Shown piece by piece: positions 46,728 to 58,065 of a stretch of 64,000 nt of DNA; position 1 is the first letter of the stretch; every line of letters starts with the position of its first letter. Source of the DNA: Pyrus communis (Eukaryota > Streptophyta > Magnoliopsida > Rosales > Rosaceae); the NCBI RefSeq assembly GCF_963583255.1, contig NC_084808.1:10315501-10379500 (forward strand). The letters run 5' to 3'. Position numbers and translations under genes: made by a program. Under the pieces are notes generated by a model. That model did no database searches and was not told the origin of the DNA. It saw nothing but the letters and a program-made list of their open reading frames with translations.

Positions 46728-49708
46728 TGATAGGAGCATATTTAGGCGACTTACTTAGCTTGTTCTCGTGCATTTATGTTGTTAATTCATAGTTGTTTTA
46801 GTAGTTTAAGCTATTTTCGTTTGTTTTTAGGTCCTAATGGCAAAGGGAGCAAGAAAGTGCATTTTGAGGCTATTTGGAGCATTTTTGGGCATGGATTGGA
46901 TAGCTTAACCATAGAGCCAAGAGGATGGACGAAATTGAAGCCTTGTGTGCACTTTTGGACATAAAACAAAGGGCCTAGCCCAATCAAACAATCCTTTGAG
47001 CCATGCAAAACCTCTAGCCCAATCAAACAATCCATCAAAGCCATGCAAAACAATCATCCACACCTTGCACATGCTTTCCCATTTCATTATTCATTCACTT
47101 TGCATTCATTCAATTCAGCCACATGCACTTATTCTTTCATCATTCAACCACCAATTCAACACATGCATCTTCAAACATATCAACCCTACATGCACAACAC
47201 ACACACACACCCTTGCCGTGCAAAATCCATCCCTTTTTCCTCCATCATTACACAACCTTGCAGCCACATGCATTCATCCTATCATTTTCTGCACATTCAC
47301 TTCCATATTCACTCTTTATTCCACATGCATTCATCATCACACACCCTAGCTGCCATTCACATGCATTCACATGCATCACAACTCCAAAACCATCAAGAAA
47401 TCAACCTTGCCGTGCACTTCACTACAATTCCAGCTTTTCCCTTTGCATTTCCCTTTCATTTCAGCCACATGTATCCTTCAATTCAGCCACACTTCCACAT
47501 GCATTCATCATCATTCACCCTAGTTGTCCCTCACATGCTTTTCCAACAAAGAATTCAGCCAACACATGCACCCATCACCCAAAACAAGTCCATGCCGTGA
47601 GCTTCCCTTGCATTTTCAGCTTTCCTCCTTGCAATTCCACATGCATTTCCAACCTAGCAACACCCCTTTAATCATTCCTAGCTGCAATTCACATGCTCTC
47701 CCATCCATTCTCTCCCTATAAAAACCACACACACTTCATTCATGATTCATTCCATTCACAACACAACACACAACACAAACACTTCCCCTTGTGCAGTTTT
47801 TCTTCTCCCTTACAATCCAAACACCATCCTTCCATTTTTACCACTCCCCAAACCATTCACACCATAAAACTATCCTTAGACCTTGTGCTACAACGAAGAG
47901 GAAGATAAGAGGGCCTAAACGTTCATACAATTCAAGTTTGAGTTGTTGGAATGTTTAGGTGTTTCTTTGATTTCAATGTTTAATTTCAATACTCTTTGTT
48001 TTGTACGAATGAGGAATGGAAGAGAAGAGTGCCTAAACGTTCATACAATTCAAGTTTGAGTTGTTGGAATGTTTAGGTGTTTCTTTGATTCTCTTTGTTT
48101 TGTACCATGAGGAACTAAAACCCCCTTGGCTAGGGGGGAATTCGAAATATATGTTTATGCTTGCATTTTGATTTGATTACTTCTAATTGCGTTTCATAAG
48201 TTGTGGATTCAATTCGTTTAACTGTTTGATTGATAACTTATTTATGTATGTTTATTGAGAGTGCACACTTAATTTTCATGCATGAATATGACGCTAGAAT
48301 ATAAGTGAGTTTCACCTAATAGTCACGAACTTATATTCACAAGTAGTGGAGGTTGCTTATAAACAATCGCGTTAAACGAATTCTTGGCATAAGTTTCATG
48401 CAATCATAGTAACGAATGCCTCGTCAACACTTATAATTTTCATAGAGCGTAATGATTCTTGCTTGTATCTCTATTATGCAATCATGTAGGGGACTTGTGG
48501 GGAATGTTTTGGGTTGTCGTATGCAATCATCCAATTCAATAACGTTAGGAAGGTTTGAAGGTTAATTAGTGCATCACGGTTAACTTGGGGTGTTGAGAAT
48601 TAATGGTTTATTGAAACGCAATTGGAAATCGTTTTATTATGCAAGTATAACATATGTGGAGATGAACCTCGTAGCTAACTTTCCATCCATTCAATTCCAT
48701 CAATTTATTCTTTCTTCTTGTTTCTGTTTTCATGTTTAATTTAAATTGTTATTCAATTATGTTAAACATGTGGAACTAATTTCTTTTTAGTTAGAGGCGA
48801 ATTTGAAGCCATGAACGTATGTTGGTTATGATTTGATTTACTCCAGTTATGAATTCATGAACTTTAGATGTGGGTTACTTTTCTGTTTTGATTAAGAACT
48901 TGTTTATGTATGTGGGTTGAGGGTCGACACTTAATTTGCATGCCTAAACTTGATGCTAGGATATAAGGGAATTTCACCTAATCGTTATGAACTTATATTC
49001 ATGAGTAGTAAAGATCGCTAGTCACGATTGTGTTTAGTAAACCCTAGGCTGGATTAACATGCGTATTCCATAGTTATGAATGCCTAGTCGATGTTTATGA
49101 TTTCCGTTGAACTTAATGATCTTTGTTGAATGTCTCTATCATGCGTATTCCATGGTTAGGGACTTTGATTAGGAATAATTTGGTTGTAATGCGTATTCCA
49201 TTCAATCCAATGAATCTAGGGAAATCTGAAAGTTAGTTTAAGCGAACCTAATTAACTTGGAGCATTGTCATTCATTGTTTGTTGAAGTAATAACTGGGAA
49301 TCAAATTATATGCATATGTTCATGTGTGGATAAGGAACCCTCTAACTAGTTTTTCATCATTCCATTCCATCAATTTCGTTTGTACATTCTGCTTTAATTA
49401 CAATTTGTTCATTTAGTTTAATTTCGTTCAAAACTCAATCCCCCTTTACTTTCTTATTCTTTAGTGCTTAGAATCTGTTTAGTTTATGTTTTAAAGCATT
49501 TTGAGTTTTTGGTTTGTCCTAGTGTTTTAACTTTAGTTTTGCATTCTTTGAGTCTAGGATAGCGTTTTATATTGTTCTTACGTTTTTGAGTCAAATCCAA
49601 GTGATTAACAATCCCTCCTAATCCCCGGTCCAGAACGATCCCTACTTACATACTTACTACAATTGACAAAAAGAGGGTTTAATTTGTGTGCGTATAAATC
49701 TCGCATCA
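46728..49708 (+). mobile_element. 2981-bp LTR-like element nested in LTR copy 3
   Basis: It starts TGATAGGAGCATATTTAGG and ends ATAAATCTCGCATCA. GAAAG at 46723-46727 and 49709-49713 is a perfect 5-bp target duplication. The end CTACAATTGACAAAAAGAGG... is typical of long plant gypsy LTRs, so a solo LTR is the simplest reading. It has internal duplications: about 47896-48009 with 48014-48110, and a diverged pair about 48130-48720 with 48785-49385. Its 46945-47900 part is C-rich, low-complexity and open in all plus frames. Confidence 0.88.
46945..47900 (+). repeat. C-rich low-complexity block rich in CATGCA
   Basis: Long overlapping His/Pro/Ser-rich frames (134, 185 and 182 codons) exist only because the strand is poor in G and so in stop codons. 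The hexamer CATGCA occurs about a dozen times, often in the phrase CACATGCATTCA. No protein domain. Confidence 0.7.
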
Positions 49709-51628
49709 GAAAGAAAGAAAAAAAAAACAAAAAAAAAAAAAGAGAAGAAAAGGAAGTGGTTCCCGTCCACCCGCACCCACCACGGGTCCATTTTCCAAGG
49801 CCGATTCCGGCCAACTCCGGTGGAGTTTTTCGATGCCACCACCACCATCTTGAAGCTCTCATTCCCTTCTACAAAACCCACCCAAGAACCACCTTGATTA
49901 ACCATGGTATGAGGCGGTTTGAGGCCACGAAAGTTGACGAAAATCAATGGTGCTCCGGCCACCCTTTCCACCACTTGGGCTTTGTAGCCCATCATCCCAG
50001 GAGCAAAACCCAACCAACCTTGACCCCGTTGGACCACCGTAGACGACGAATCGACGTCGGGAAGTTTTAGGCACCCGCCGGCTTTGTGGGCAAAATTGAC
50101 CATCTTCCGTCCACTTTTGGACTTCGTGGCAGGTATGAAAGTTGCTCCACTCACTAAGATCTTCATTTCTGTGAAGTTTGAGAATATTTGGAAATAGTTG
50201 GATTTTCCGGCGAGTAGGGGCGGCCGACCGCCACCCGCGGCGGCGCGTGGCCAGTGGGCCGCCAATGCTATTTTTAGGCTATGTCAAATGTCTTGAATTC
50301 AGTTTTGTCATTTGAATGATGTAGGTTGATAGTTGGAACCTAAATTCGTTACGATACGTTACTTGATAAAAATGTGAATCAATGATCCGACCGTTGGATC
50401 ATCACCAAAATTGGATACATTATAATGCGTAATATTTAAAGATCATAGGAATTTATGGATCGGGAATCCGACTTACGGATCTTCCTGAATTGGATTTGTA
50501 AGTTAGTAAAATAAATGTTCACGGCCACTTGTTTTAGGCAATTGGCGGAGATCTGACCGTTGGATCGTAATGAAATTTTAATATGTTATTCTAGAAACAT
50601 ATTGTGGATCGTTGGGAGTTGCGGATTGGAAATCTGATATGCGGATCTTCCGGGTCAAGTTATATAGGGTTGTAAACCCTACCGTCGATCTTTGATCGAT
50701 GGTTGACTTGTGGTCAATGGGTCTCAAACTATTTTAGAATGTCGTTGAGGTTGTGTTTTATGTGAATTACGTATTCTTCGGATAAGAGTTCTGAGATGTG
50801 ATTTGATAATTGGTCACAGGGACCAATCATTCAGGACGCCTTGATGTGTGCGCTAGAGAATCATAGCGTGGACTCCAGGTGAGTGGATCTTTTCCTTTTT
50901 ATCGTGCATATTGTTGAGAGTTCTATCGACACTTTTAAATTGATTAGGTATATTACCTTCGTATAATTATTGTGAATGCTTGAAGTAACTATATGAACTA
51001 CGAATGGCTTGATCCCTGTCTAGGGTACGTAGGCAGTCTAACGAGACGTTAGATGCAGCCATAGAATATTTGAGACAAAAGCCTTGCTTGGGAAATTGAG
51101 TAATGCGAAGGAATTTGGTAAAGGCAAGTTTTAGTTTTATGAATTAGTTTGTTAAATTAGTGTTAATTGGGTTGTCATGGATAATTATCCCTGAAAATAA
51201 GTAGTTTGGGAGTAGGGCGTTATTGATTGTACACTTCTCACTGTATTGTTTATAATTGAAAATGCTACGACATGGTTGAGTATTAGATTGCATCATGGTA
51301 TATCCATATGTATATTACTTGCATATAATTATTGGGAATGCTTTCAAGTGCAAAGGTGAACTCAAGACACCCAGGTAAGTTCAGGTGAGTTTATGGTATT
51401 AGTTGAATCGATTGAGTTATAGCATGACTACAGTTATGTGTTAGGCAACTTCGATACTGTCGTACTGGTTGCCATGAGTTCCACATGTTATATTGAGATG
51501 CATTGAGAGCTCATAGACCTGCACCCCGGTGTTAGTGCTCCCGCCCATGGCCAGGGCACAGTCCTTCACGTGATGTTCACCTCCCGCACCTTACGCTCAC
51601 CTTGGATTCAAGGTAGGTGCACAGTCCT

Positions 51629-51765
51629 GTCGTACAGACCACTTTAGGTGGTTCCGACTCGTAGGTGACCCGCGATTATTCGCCCAGTCTTCACGTGATC
51701 ATAGCACTTGAGCATATTTATTTACACCCAGTCCTGTCGTACAGACCACTTTAGGTGGTTCCGAC
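51629..51765 (+). repeat. Two ACCAC/GTGGT stem-loops in LTR copy 3
   Basis: Stem-loops at 51629-51658 and 51736-51765 are identical in sequence to the one at 6602-6631, with inner arms ACCAC and GTGGT inside GTCG...CGAC. Confidence 0.8.
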
Positions 51766-51795
51766 TCGTGTGCAGGTATACTTATTGAGCTATTG

Positions 51796-52055
51796 GCTAG
51801 CCAGGATTGATGAGATATGGATAAGTCGTACAGGTCACTATAGGTGACTCCGACTTATATGCTAGCCATGATTGATGAGATATGGATAAGTCGTACAGGT
51901 CACTATAGGTGACTCCGACTTATATGCTAGCCAGGATTGATGAGATATGGATAAGTCGTACACGTCACTATAGGTGACTCCGACTTATCTGCTAGCCATG
52001 ATTGATGAGATATGGATAAGTTGTACATGTCATTTTAGATGACTCTGACTGATAT
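51796..52055 (+). repeat. Four 65-bp tandem repeats, each with a stem-loop
   Basis: The unit starts GCTAGCCA at 51796, 51861, 51926 and 51991, an exact 65-base period. Each unit contains AAGTCGTACAG, arm GTCAC, loop TATAG, arm GTGAC, then TCCGACTT. In the last unit the arms read GTCAT and ATGAC, so pairing is kept although both sides changed. Confidence 0.92.
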
Positions 52056-52586
52056 ATCACTTTGTATTGATTTAGTTCATTTGGCCTACTTATTAATGTA
52101 TGGTGGAGTTGATGGCAAACCGTGGTTTTGGTCATTTTTGAGTATGGTTTGGATATATGTATATATGTTGTACTGTCTTATGGAAAACGATACGGGTTTT
52201 ACATTTAGGGGCATTACTTTTAGAGAGGTAATAACTTTGGGAAGCTTGGTTTTATTGCTTACTCACACCTTCTATTTGGTGCCCTCCAGGTTTTAGCTGC
52301 TGAGTTTGTATCGACAAGAATCTGTGGCGAATCTTAGTATTGATGGATATTTCTGAGGGTATGATTCTTACCCACACTATTGTACCTTACTTATGCTCTG
52401 ACATCGCGTGTGAAATGGGTTCGCTCCCACTCGTAGCGCACTCTGGTACTTAAACACTTTTAGATTCAAATTTATTCACTTTTTATACACTATCACATTT
52501 TATGGCTTCGTTACCTTCCAAGTGTCGGCCAGCACAGCTCGATTCAGGGTCCAAGTGGACTTTCTGAGTCGGGGTGTGTCAGAAAT

Positions 52587-53479
52587 ACTTGACTAAATTA
52601 AAGGACCAGAGCGACTAATATAAGAGTTTATGAACCATAGAATTAAATAAAAAAACAATCAAACACATCTCACTACAATTACACCCTTCCAAGTTCAAAG
52701 CCTCTTATTTTTTTTGTTTACCAAAATGATTTTGGCTTCTGTACTACTTAAAAATAAATTATTTTATTACTCTTCTATAGCCTTACGTTCTGTTGGGAAT
52801 GTAGTGCTATAGTGTTGTATTTTAACACTATAATATTGCATTACTAATAAAGTATGGTACTGTTACGTGCCCATTTTTAAGGTGTGACAACAATTACACC
52901 CTTCTCAGTTCAAAGGCTCTTTTCATTTCAAAACTCTTTCATTTCATTTCATGACAAGCTCTTTCATTTCTTCCAATTAAACTCAAGGCACTATTCAATT
53001 TATTATTGTTTTGTTGTCTTTACAAGTATTCTCTATTTTAATATAAGTTTTCCCTCTCAATTGTTATTATTATTTAAATACAACGCACTCAAGCAATCTC
53101 TTTCTCTCTTCACCATTTACATATTGTGATTGAATTCTCTCCACAAGTGTAGTCCTTAAACGGTAAACAAAAAGCATAATCTTTTGGCTAGAAGTTAATT
53201 ACTGCTGCAATCTCTGTCACTAAACGTGAACTCAATACCACAATCTTTTGGCTAAAAGTCCATAAGTTGAGCTACTTCTAACTCAATACCACAATCGTTT
53301 GTCGAGAAATTAAATACCGTAATCTCTGTCACTCAACTTCGGTCTACTAGACAACGATAACTAATAATAATACGCTCGCAATTACCAAATTCGTGTTCAA
53401 GTAAATTCCCGGCTTGATAAGCACCCTCTTCTTCTAAAATCTTGAACCCTCCGAGTTACTCCTTACTCTCACGCAGACT
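52587..53479. promoter_or_regulatory. Upstream region of the snRNP gene
   Basis: About 900 bases between the solo LTR and the start codon must hold the promoter and leader. Direct repeats of about 37 bases occur at about 52675-52712 and 52888-52925 (CAATTACACCCTTC...AGTTCAAAG). Bases 53180-53340 hold imperfect repeats of ACCACAATC...TTGGCTA and ATCTCTGTCACT. No TATA box was assigned. Confidence 0.45.
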
Positions 53480-54016
53480 ATGGGGGACCGAGAACGAGAC
53501 AGAGACCGGGACAGAGAAAGGCGCCGAGACCGCGACCGCGTCCGCATCAAGAGCTCGCATACATCCGAGCGCACCAGACCACGCCACACCCGCTCCCGCA
53601 CGCGCTCCATCTCCCGTTCTCGGACTCTAGACGACAGGTCCCACCGGCGGCGCCAGCACCACGACCGCAGCCCCTCGACGGAGCCACGCAAGCGGCAGCG
53701 CCGCGAGTCGACCGTGGAGGACGAGAGGGAGAGGCAGAAGGCTGCGGTTTTGGACTTGGTTGAGGGCATCACGAAGGAGCAGAAAACTCAGCAGAAGCCG
53801 AGCAGCGATGGTGATGGTGGTGAGGGTATGGACGAGGATGAGATTGAGATGATGAAGAAATTGGGGATTCCGACTGGGTTCGACTCGACAAAAGGGAAGC
53901 CCGTGCTGGGCGCCGATATAAGTGGCGTTAGGGCCGTCACGAAGCGGCAGCCAAGACAGTATATGAACCGCCGCGGTGGATTTAATCGGCCGTTGCCTGC
54001 CGAGCGCAATCGCTAG
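53480..54016 (+). CDS. SNRNP27: U4/U6.U5 tri-snRNP 27 kDa protein
   Basis: A single-exon frame of 178 residues starts MGDRERDRDRDRERRRD at the first ATG. The N-terminal ~75 residues are an Arg/Asp/Ser-rich RS-like domain typical of splicing proteins. Around residues 80-100 ESTVEDERERQKAAVLDLVEGITKE is probably helical. The C-terminal ~65 residues are the conserved family domain: MDEDEIEMMKKLGIPTGFDSTKGKPV, then RQYMNRRGGFNRPLPAERNR at the end. Family knowledge: this is a component of the spliceosomal tri-snRNP and acts in the nucleus in spliceosome activation and splice-site choice. Length fits plant homologues. The GC-rich coding sequence differs sharply from its AT-rich surroundings. No frameshift or stop. 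The reverse-strand ORF here is a shadow. Confidence 0.93.
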   Translation: MGDRERDRDRDRERRRDRDRVRIKSSHTSERTRPRHTRSRTRSISRSRTLDDRSHRRRQHHDRSPSTEPRKRQRRESTVEDERERQKAAVLDLVEGITKEQKTQQKPSSDGDGGEGMDEDEIEMMKKLGIPTGFDSTKGKPVLGADISGVRAVTKRQPRQYMNRRGGFNRPLPAERNR

Positions 54017-54437
54017 ATTACTGGTTAGGCTTTATAATCCCCTTATTTGCTGTTTCAGTTAGGGTGGAATGTTCTACTTATGCTCAAGTTTACATTATAA
54101 GTTGGATGTTGTTGAGTATAATGTCGGTTTATGATTTCTTTTATTCGTATTAGAATTCGATTGTACTTCAAATTCGAGCTTACTAATTTCTTGTTTTCTG
54201 TTGCAATTGACCTAAACTCGTCAACGTTATCTATGTTTTTGTGTGTTCATCCCTTTGTCTGCTAGAATCTGTATATTAATGTGGGGATCAGTTCCTGATT
54301 TTCTGGGTTCTAGCCTTCTAGGGTAGGGTTATTCATGTTTTTAGTATTGGGGGGACGTCTCGTTTTACTTGAGAAATGCATAGGGTTTATTTGTGGTCTA
54401 TAGAACATCACTGCACTCGGTTTTGTATCAAGCCTTG
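54017..54437. other. 3' flank of the snRNP gene
   Basis: AT-rich; probably contains the 3' UTR and polyadenylation region. No other feature recognised. Confidence 0.5.
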
Positions 54438-54629
54438 TTAGATCCAAATACTCTTAAGTTTTTTTTTTAGGGTCTCTTTCCAAGTTTTCTTAGATATTCC
54501 TCTACCCCTTTGCCCCTGATCATCTGTCTCGTTATCACATCTTCTAACTAGAGCGTCTGTATGTCCAAACCACCTTAACCGATTTTCTCTTATCTTATCT
54601 TCAGTTTCGGCTATCCTAAGATACAGCAA
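54438..54629 (-). pseudogene. LINE reverse transcriptase C-terminal fragment
   Basis: The minus-strand frame reads LRIAETEDKIRENRLRWFGHTDALVRR...GRGISKKTWKETLKKKLKSI. The RLRWFGH and KKTWKETL motifs are the hallmark tail of non-LTR retrotransposon RTs. Only this tail is present, as expected of 5'-truncated LINE insertions. It overlaps nothing else and lies downstream of the snRNP gene. Confidence 0.8.
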
Positions 54630-54930
54630 AAATCCTTAATACTAACTAGGCTCAAAAAGGCTTATGGGTTGTTAATCAAGAAAACTTGCTCGAAAGGGCT
54701 TATGTATGAATGTATAAAAAGTAGGGATAGGAACTAGGCTTTAACATTTGAAGATGGGTTATGGTTTTGATTTCCTCAAAGCAGCATTATTTTGCATTGC
54801 TAAAAAATCCTTAATATTGACAGGTGTATTCGAGAGGATTGATTTTGGTCTATCTGTTAGTTTGTTTGGAAATTCTTTTATGGAACTCATTTTCAAGTTT
54901 CCCAGTTTTGTTTCTCTTATGTTCTCCCAT
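54630..54930. other. Spacer between the LINE fragment and an LTR
   Basis: No recognisable feature; one short ORF (54748-54975) without a known domain runs into the LTR. Confidence 0.4.
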
Positions 54931-55654
54931 TGTAGCGGAAAATTTCAGGTACTTCAATTCTCCATCCACAAGTAATCTTGAACACGTTTAGAAGCTTTAG
55001 ACACCATCTTTGCTCACCATCAATCAGGGATGAGGGGAACCTGCAATAAAACACTCTGACGCTCAAGTTAGTGTTTGTTCAAAATAATAGTAAAATATAG
55101 AATGATCTCATACCTCTCTCTTTCCCCCCGTTCTTGTGTGATTATGCCTTTTTAAGGCATAAAATGCTTAGACTCCAAGTTCCACTCTCCTTGTATTTCT
55201 CCATGTTACACATTCCATGGAAGTGTTCAATCATGCTCCTTCATTCTAACTCCACTCCCCCAAATTTAGGATTAATGGGAAGTGACTCATTGCTTGAACC
55301 TTAATTTTTGCACCCATAAATGCCCTTTTTTTTCTCTGCAAACTCATATCATCTTAGTTTGTAGAGGAAAAATATTTCTTTTGCAAAAATTCATGTGATG
55401 TCATTGGTATGATACCAACAAACATGTGGATGATCTTCAAATATGAGTTTAGCCTTCACTACAATCATAGTTTAGCCTTTGGCTATGATCAGACTATAAT
55501 TTAAACTTCGACCATAATTCAAACTAGGGTCTACGCCCTCGGTCTTGGGCTTTGGCCATAATTCGGTCTAGGGACTTGAACCCTCGGTATTGGACCTTCA
55601 GCCTTTTTGATCTTTGGCTTTTGTAACCTATATTTATGTTCTATCTCAAACCTT

Positions 55655-56105
55655 TTGACCCCATTTGATATTGGGTTTCGATTTAAATTCGGTCTTAATC
55701 CATTTGATCTTGGGTTCTCGATCTTAATTCGGTCTTAACCCATTCGATCTTGGGTTTCGATTTAAATTCGGTCTTACTCTCGATGTTAATTCAGTCTTAA
55801 CCTATTCGATCTTGGTTTTTGGATCTTAATTCGGTCTTAACCCATTCGATCTTGGGTTTTTGATCTTAATTCGGTCCAATCCCATTCGATATTGGGTTTC
55901 GATTTAAATTCAATCTTAACCCATTTGATCTTGGGTTCTCAATCTTAATTCAGTCTTAACCCATTCGATCTTGGGTTTTCAATCTTAATTCAGTCTTATC
56001 CCATTCAATCTTGGGTTTTGATCTTAATTCGGTTGTAACTCATTCGATCTTGGGTTTTCGATCTTAATTCGGTGTCATCCCATTTGATTTTGTGTTTTCA
56101 TTCTT
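55655..56105. repeat. Degenerate ~40-bp tandem repeat array
   Basis: About eleven units of the theme CCCATTCGATCTTGGGTTT...GATCTTAATTCGGTCTTAA, 35-42 bases each, with drifting sequence. It lies in the LTR or 3' interior of the minus-strand element. Confidence 0.88.
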
Positions 56106-58065
56106 GATTTGTTTTCATTTTCGATCTTAATTCATAAACCTTGGCTTAATTTTATGTTTTCACTCTTTTGGTCTCAAATTCACAAACATCAGTTGATAAT
56201 AAATCATGCAATTCATAAGCAAGCATTATAAAGATGGACCGTAGCATATATGCGGGTTGGTACGGTACCCATAGTTGTCGTGCCTTAAACATTCGCATCC
56301 TGAATTCTGCCAGCAACAACGTTCAAGCGCATGGGAAATCATCAAAGCAATGTAGCCTTGTTTCAGTCATGATATTGGGGATTAGAGGTTGCATGCCGAT
56401 CATCATCATCTTGCCTTTATAATTATTCCGTTCAAACACTCCTCTCAGGCAACTTTGTCGCCACTGGAGTTGATGTAGAGTGTTTTTCTTTTGCTCAAAA
56501 GCCTTGAGTACACACCCTATACGTGGCTTTTCAATCTTCATGTTTAGCATACTAAAAATTGTCCATATAGCAATATACATGAATTATTGTTACTGGGTAT
56601 GATCATGAGTCAGTTATTCACAATATATAATAGCATTACTTGTACTCGTAGCCTAACATCAGTTTCCATACCTCTGCATTGTGCATTATCTTCCTTCTTT
56701 TAGTCATTTTTGCCAATGACCAAACCATTTCTCAAATATGAATCACGAGCAAACATTACCTTGATTAATCCAACATCCTAAGGATATCGTGGCTTGTCCC
56801 ACCATGCAAACTTTCCTTGTAGAAAGCTTGTCATGTGTCCCCACATGCTGCTCAACGTTCTCTTTCTGCAATGGTGTTTCTTCCTCTGTTTGGTTCCTTA
56901 TAGCAGGATAAAGGGACGATTCGGGATGGTCCTAGGCTGCAACTTCACCCAATGTAGTTTGACCATTGTATATCTATCCCATTTGAATGCAAAGTCTCAT
57001 CGCCAATTATGGTTCGATGATAGGGTCTCCAAACCCAACTATCCGTGTGCGTACTCCACACGATTCACCTATCGTGAAACTCACTTCCGAATAAAAGCAC
57101 CTGAAAGATTTAGATCTTATAACATCCAAGTATGGAAATATAGTCGAGTCAACGTCAGCCAGATATTCAATCCTTTGATGAGTTCCAAAGAATCTGATTC
57201 AAGAGTGATTGACATGTAATTTATTTCCTGACCAATTCAAGAAATAGAAAGAGTTTAGGAGTTCTATCTAAAACGTAACATGGACTATACACACATTCTA
57301 GTATGAACTCAGATAAGATTATTCTTCATGCAGAATTTAAACCCGGTGAAAGATTTTTCTTTGTAAAATTGTAAAGCGATAGAGGATGGATATGCAAATT
57401 TCTTTAACATTTTATGACGAAAATATGTAATGATAGAATTCGTATTTTAATGGAAAATTGTAAAATAGCTAGAGGAAAGAAATTCTTCTCTATGTTTGGT
57501 GTGTAAATTTGTGCCCCCATTGTTGCTTGGACAACATTCATGTCTTCTCAAGGCGACTTTTTGTACATTCCCACAGTCTTGGGCCTTCGGCCCTAATTCG
57601 TTCTAGGTCTTCAACTGACAGTCTTATGATCTTCAATCATGAATTTATGTAGTAATAGTGTGCTCCAAGCCATGAGTGCTTGCCGAATAATTTCTTTTCA
57701 ATATGCAACCAAACGATGTGTAATATAATCATTTCCACTTTGTCTCCATATTCTCATAAATTGGAACACGATTCATTATCTTTGATCGTAGTAATCAGCA
57801 GCATGCATTTCAAGTGAGCGATGAGCATGATTCATATTATCCCCAGCTTTGGTAACACAATCTGCTAGGAGGTACTTCCGTGCCCCCACTCCACAATGGA
57901 TCTCCCATATGTATTTGGTTAGTTTTCCTGTTTCGCTTTGTAGGAATTTATTGTCACTTCTTTCAATTGTCTTTCTCTAGATAGGATTGAATGCAGTGTT
58001 CCTTCCTTTGTTCCCCTCACTTTTGGGCTTTTTTCCTCTCTTTTTTTTTTTTTTTTTTTTTTCCT

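Larger units (their letters stand above)
46425..52581 (+). mobile_element. Solo LTR of the chromovirus family (LTR copy 3), interrupted
   Basis: It starts TGTGACAACCCGTTCC and ends GAGTCGGGGTGTGTCA. GAAAT at 46420-46424 and 52582-52586 is a perfect 5-bp target duplication, so the whole 6.2 kb is one insertion unit. Removing the nested element (46728-49708) and its duplicated GAAAG leaves about 3.2 kb of LTR. It is homologous to LTR copy 2 (49790-50100 with 16705-17060) and LTR copy 1 (51506-51780 with 6372-6640). It carries the longest stem-loop array. Confidence 0.93.

Noticed and set aside
46945..47908. Three overlapping His/Pro-rich ORFs
   Set aside because: All three frames are open because the strand is poor in G; there is no domain and the block lies within an LTR-like element.
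53434..53772. Minus-strand Arg/Ser-rich ORF
   Set aside because: Shadow of the Arg/Ser-rich N terminus of the snRNP protein.
56234..57219. ORFs of 62-141 codons in the minus-strand LTR element
   Set aside because: No recognisable domain, no partner frames; they may be chance frames in an LTR or interior region.
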